From a virus: 29,635 nucleotides of DNA. Of the stretch, positions 28,222-29,635 are shown piece after piece. Every line of letters begins with the position of its first letter. Positions within the stretch are counted from its first letter, which is position 1. Made by a program: the position numbers and the translations under genes. The stretch covers positions 1 through 29,635 of the IMG/VR virus record IMGVR_UViG_3300034082_000345; one strand, given 5' to 3'. The notes beneath the pieces were generated by a model. That model ran no database searches and was not told the DNA's origin. It saw only the letters and a list, made by a program, of their open reading frames with translations.

Positions 28222-29635
28222 ATGTACGAACTTCTAATGATGAATATTTTAAACTGCCATCTTGGTGTTGATGGTTTTGAGTGTTGGTTGTTCTGACATA
28301 TATTGTACCGTCTGACTTTATTTCAGCGGTAGCAAGGTGGTCATGTTCTACGTTGCCAATTATCACAAAAGTGTTCAGAGTATTAAGTGGATTCGGTGCA
28401 GTACCGATATACTCACCTTGCGCTGTGCGAGTCCATATAACACCACCAATCGTATCAGACAACACAATGGCTGTTGGTGCTGCTGTTCCAACTTGAGACA
28501 AGAGCGCAGTGTATCCACCCGATGCTGTGGTAACTCCATTGATTTTCGGTGTGATGAGTCCATCCTCGGTGAGAATCTTATTGTCTCCGATGACCAATCC
28601 CTTGAGTCCTTGACCGATGATGTTGCCCTCACCTTTCACGATCACATCATCCCCTGAGAGATTGCCATTGGCAGTGGTTGACTTTGTCTGAAGGATGGTG
28701 TCAACTGATACTGCTGTGGTGGTTGCTGATGTCGGTGTTCCTGGTGCAGTTATGAATGGAGGTAGTTCAATCTCAGTGTCGATGCTGATGAGTTCAACCT
28801 TGGTCGCTGTTTCTGCGTTGGCATTGTAGTCGATAATTCGGTTGATGTTCCACCATGAGTTGTCGATGCGTACCTTTTGATTTAGCTCAAGTGTTTGAAT
28901 GTCAGCCTCGTTGAGATTAAAGTAAGCAACCAACATCTTGCCTGTGTTGATTTGGTTCACTGTTCTCCTCCAATACAAATTGTACAGGTTGTTTGCTGTT
29001 AATGTTTGGGGTGAATAATAGTAGAAGTCATTCGTGCCAAACATGATGTCAAATGTCGGAAGGAGTGGGTCATCAAAGTGACCAAGTACAGGATACTTCT
29101 CGATGCCAAATTCACCTGTCGTGCCATACTCAATCAAATCCCATGAACCACAAGTCTTGAATCCTCCATCGTAAAGGATGCGAATGTTGGTCTTGGGTGC
29201 ATCACCGTTTAGTGCGGGGACATAAGCATCGAATGTTGTGGCAACCACAGGGGTTGGTGAGAACAATAGTTCTTTGGTCTCCGTTCCTTTGACATATTCG
29301 TTGTCAAATGTGTACTCGAGTTGACCATATATCTCATCAGTCATTTGTGTGTACACCTCATTCGGTGAATCCTTGTCTGCTTTGTATGTGAGGGTCAGTT
29401 TCTTTGAGGTGATGTCAGGCAAGAATATCAAGTCTTGCTCTCTCTCCTTCATGAGCTTATATGTCCAATCTACCTCTTGACCTGAATCATAGTACTCATC
29501 CCTGTGCTTGAGGATGAGCTTGTTTGGTTGGTCCACATCGATGTCAACATATAAATTGTACATGGTGAAGATAGACTTGACAAAGTCGGATTGCTTAATC
29601 TTGAGCGGCACATATTGGTTGATGTCCAGGATACC
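28214..29635 (-). CDS. large tail-tip/fibre-like protein, 3' part (gene continues from 1549 across the contig ends)
   Basis: This is the C-terminal part of the 947-residue protein begun at 1549 (bases 29509-29635 repeat 1-127 and count once). An ATG at 29611 is internal and not the real start. The region from residue about 483 to 800 is beta-rich, with L-K-H-R-D-E-Y-Y-D-S-G-Q and V-R-I-D-N-S-W-W-N-I-N-R. The end has short repetitive segments such as T-A-S-G-G-Y-T-A-L and N-T-Q-N-H-Q-H-Q-D, common in phage fibres. It ends 8 bp inside the tape-measure gene. Total length is 947 residues (2,844 bp including the stop). Confidence 0.85.
   Translation of the reverse strand, partial: GILDINQYVPLKIKQSDFVKSIFTMYNLYVDIDVDQPNKLILKHRDEYYDSGQEVDWTYKLMKEREQDLIFLPDITSKKLTLTYKADKDSPNEVYTQMTDEIYGQLEYTFDNEYVKGTETKELLFSPTPVVATTFDAYVPALNGDAPKTNIRILYDGGFKTCGSWDLIEYGTTGEFGIEKYPVLGHFDDPLLPTFDIMFGTNDFYYYSPQTLTANNLYNLYWRRTVNQINTGKMLVAYFNLNEADIQTLELNQKVRIDNSWWNINRIIDYNANAETATKVELISIDTEIELPPFITAPGTPTSATTTAVSVDTILQTKSTTANGNLSGDDVIVKGEGNIIGQGLKGLVIGDNKILTEDGLITPKINGVTTASGGYTALLSQVGTAAPTAIVLSDTIGGVIWTRTAQGEYIGTAPNPLNTLNTFVIIGNVEHDHLATAEIKSDGTIYVRTTNTQNHQHQDGSLKYSSLEVRTYE
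29509..29635. repeat. right copy of 127-bp terminal direct repeat
   Basis: This is identical to 1-127 and continues the same reading frame. It should be trimmed when the genome is circularised. Confidence 0.95.

Noticed and set aside
1-29635. Searched for tRNA, CRISPR, integrase and attachment site, and retroelement for tail diversification
   Set aside because: None was seen. There is no repeated spacer array, no tyrosine or serine recombinase motif, and no reverse transcriptase or variable repeat pair.

Overview
The window is most likely a complete, circularly assembled genome of a tailed (siphovirus-type) phage of Bacteroidota. The first 127 bases recur exactly as the last 127 (1-127 = 29509-29635), so the unique genome is 29,508 bp. 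One 947-residue tail gene runs across the artificial ends, starting at 1549, passing position 1 and finishing at 28214. The host assignment rests on several points: a BT4734/VirE_N-type primase-helicase, a DUF3127-type OB-fold protein, a tape-measure C-terminus of the Bacteroidota type, A-rich leaders without Shine-Dalgarno sequences, and a TATATTTG box matching the Bacteroidota -7 element. I saw no tRNA, rRNA, CRISPR array, transposase, integrase or reverse transcriptase, so a lytic life cycle is the simplest reading. Genes are packed head to tail, often with 1-8 bp overlaps, and no gap exceeds about 205 bp. Nearly all genes lie on the minus strand; only two lie on the plus strand.

Reading in the direction of minus-strand transcription (falling coordinates): 16634-14007 holds a leader block of very small proteins, an orphan cytosine-5 DNA methyltransferase and a stand-alone protein resembling DnaA domain IV. 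A 203-bp gap (13804-14006) follows, with clustered GTGACGA repeats beside a very A/T-rich run; this is my candidate replication origin. At 13803-8850 come the primase-helicase, a VRR-NUC-like nuclease, an ERF annealing protein, a RecB/YqaJ-like nuclease, a DUF3127/SSB-like protein, a small HTH protein and a MazG-like protein. At 8801-7127 are small membrane proteins, a putative sigma-like factor and pre-packaging genes, followed by the small and large terminase subunits (7127-5468).

The structural genes come next. At 5437-1542 are an 18-residue-repeat protein, an A/T-rich 591-residue putative receptor-binding protein, a small accessory protein and a 475-residue tail protein. These are followed by the 947-residue junction-spanning tail protein, the tape measure (28221-26173) and two small completion proteins (26176-25290). 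A plus-strand pair of probable tail-assembly chaperones (24054-25293) interrupts the series. Then come the XkdF-like protease/scaffold, major capsid protein, a probable tail tube, a small structural protein, the portal and a DUF6712-like adaptor (24011-19196). The block ends with a holin, zinc amidase and one-piece spanin lysis cassette and a metallophosphoesterase (19196-16777), closed by a strong hairpin terminator. From large terminase onward the virion genes are transcribed tail fibre first and portal last, the reverse of the usual siphophage order.

Functions named here come from recognising motifs by eye; no database search was run. Virion proteins without enzymatic motifs are placed mainly by position and by resemblance to Bacteroidota phage families.
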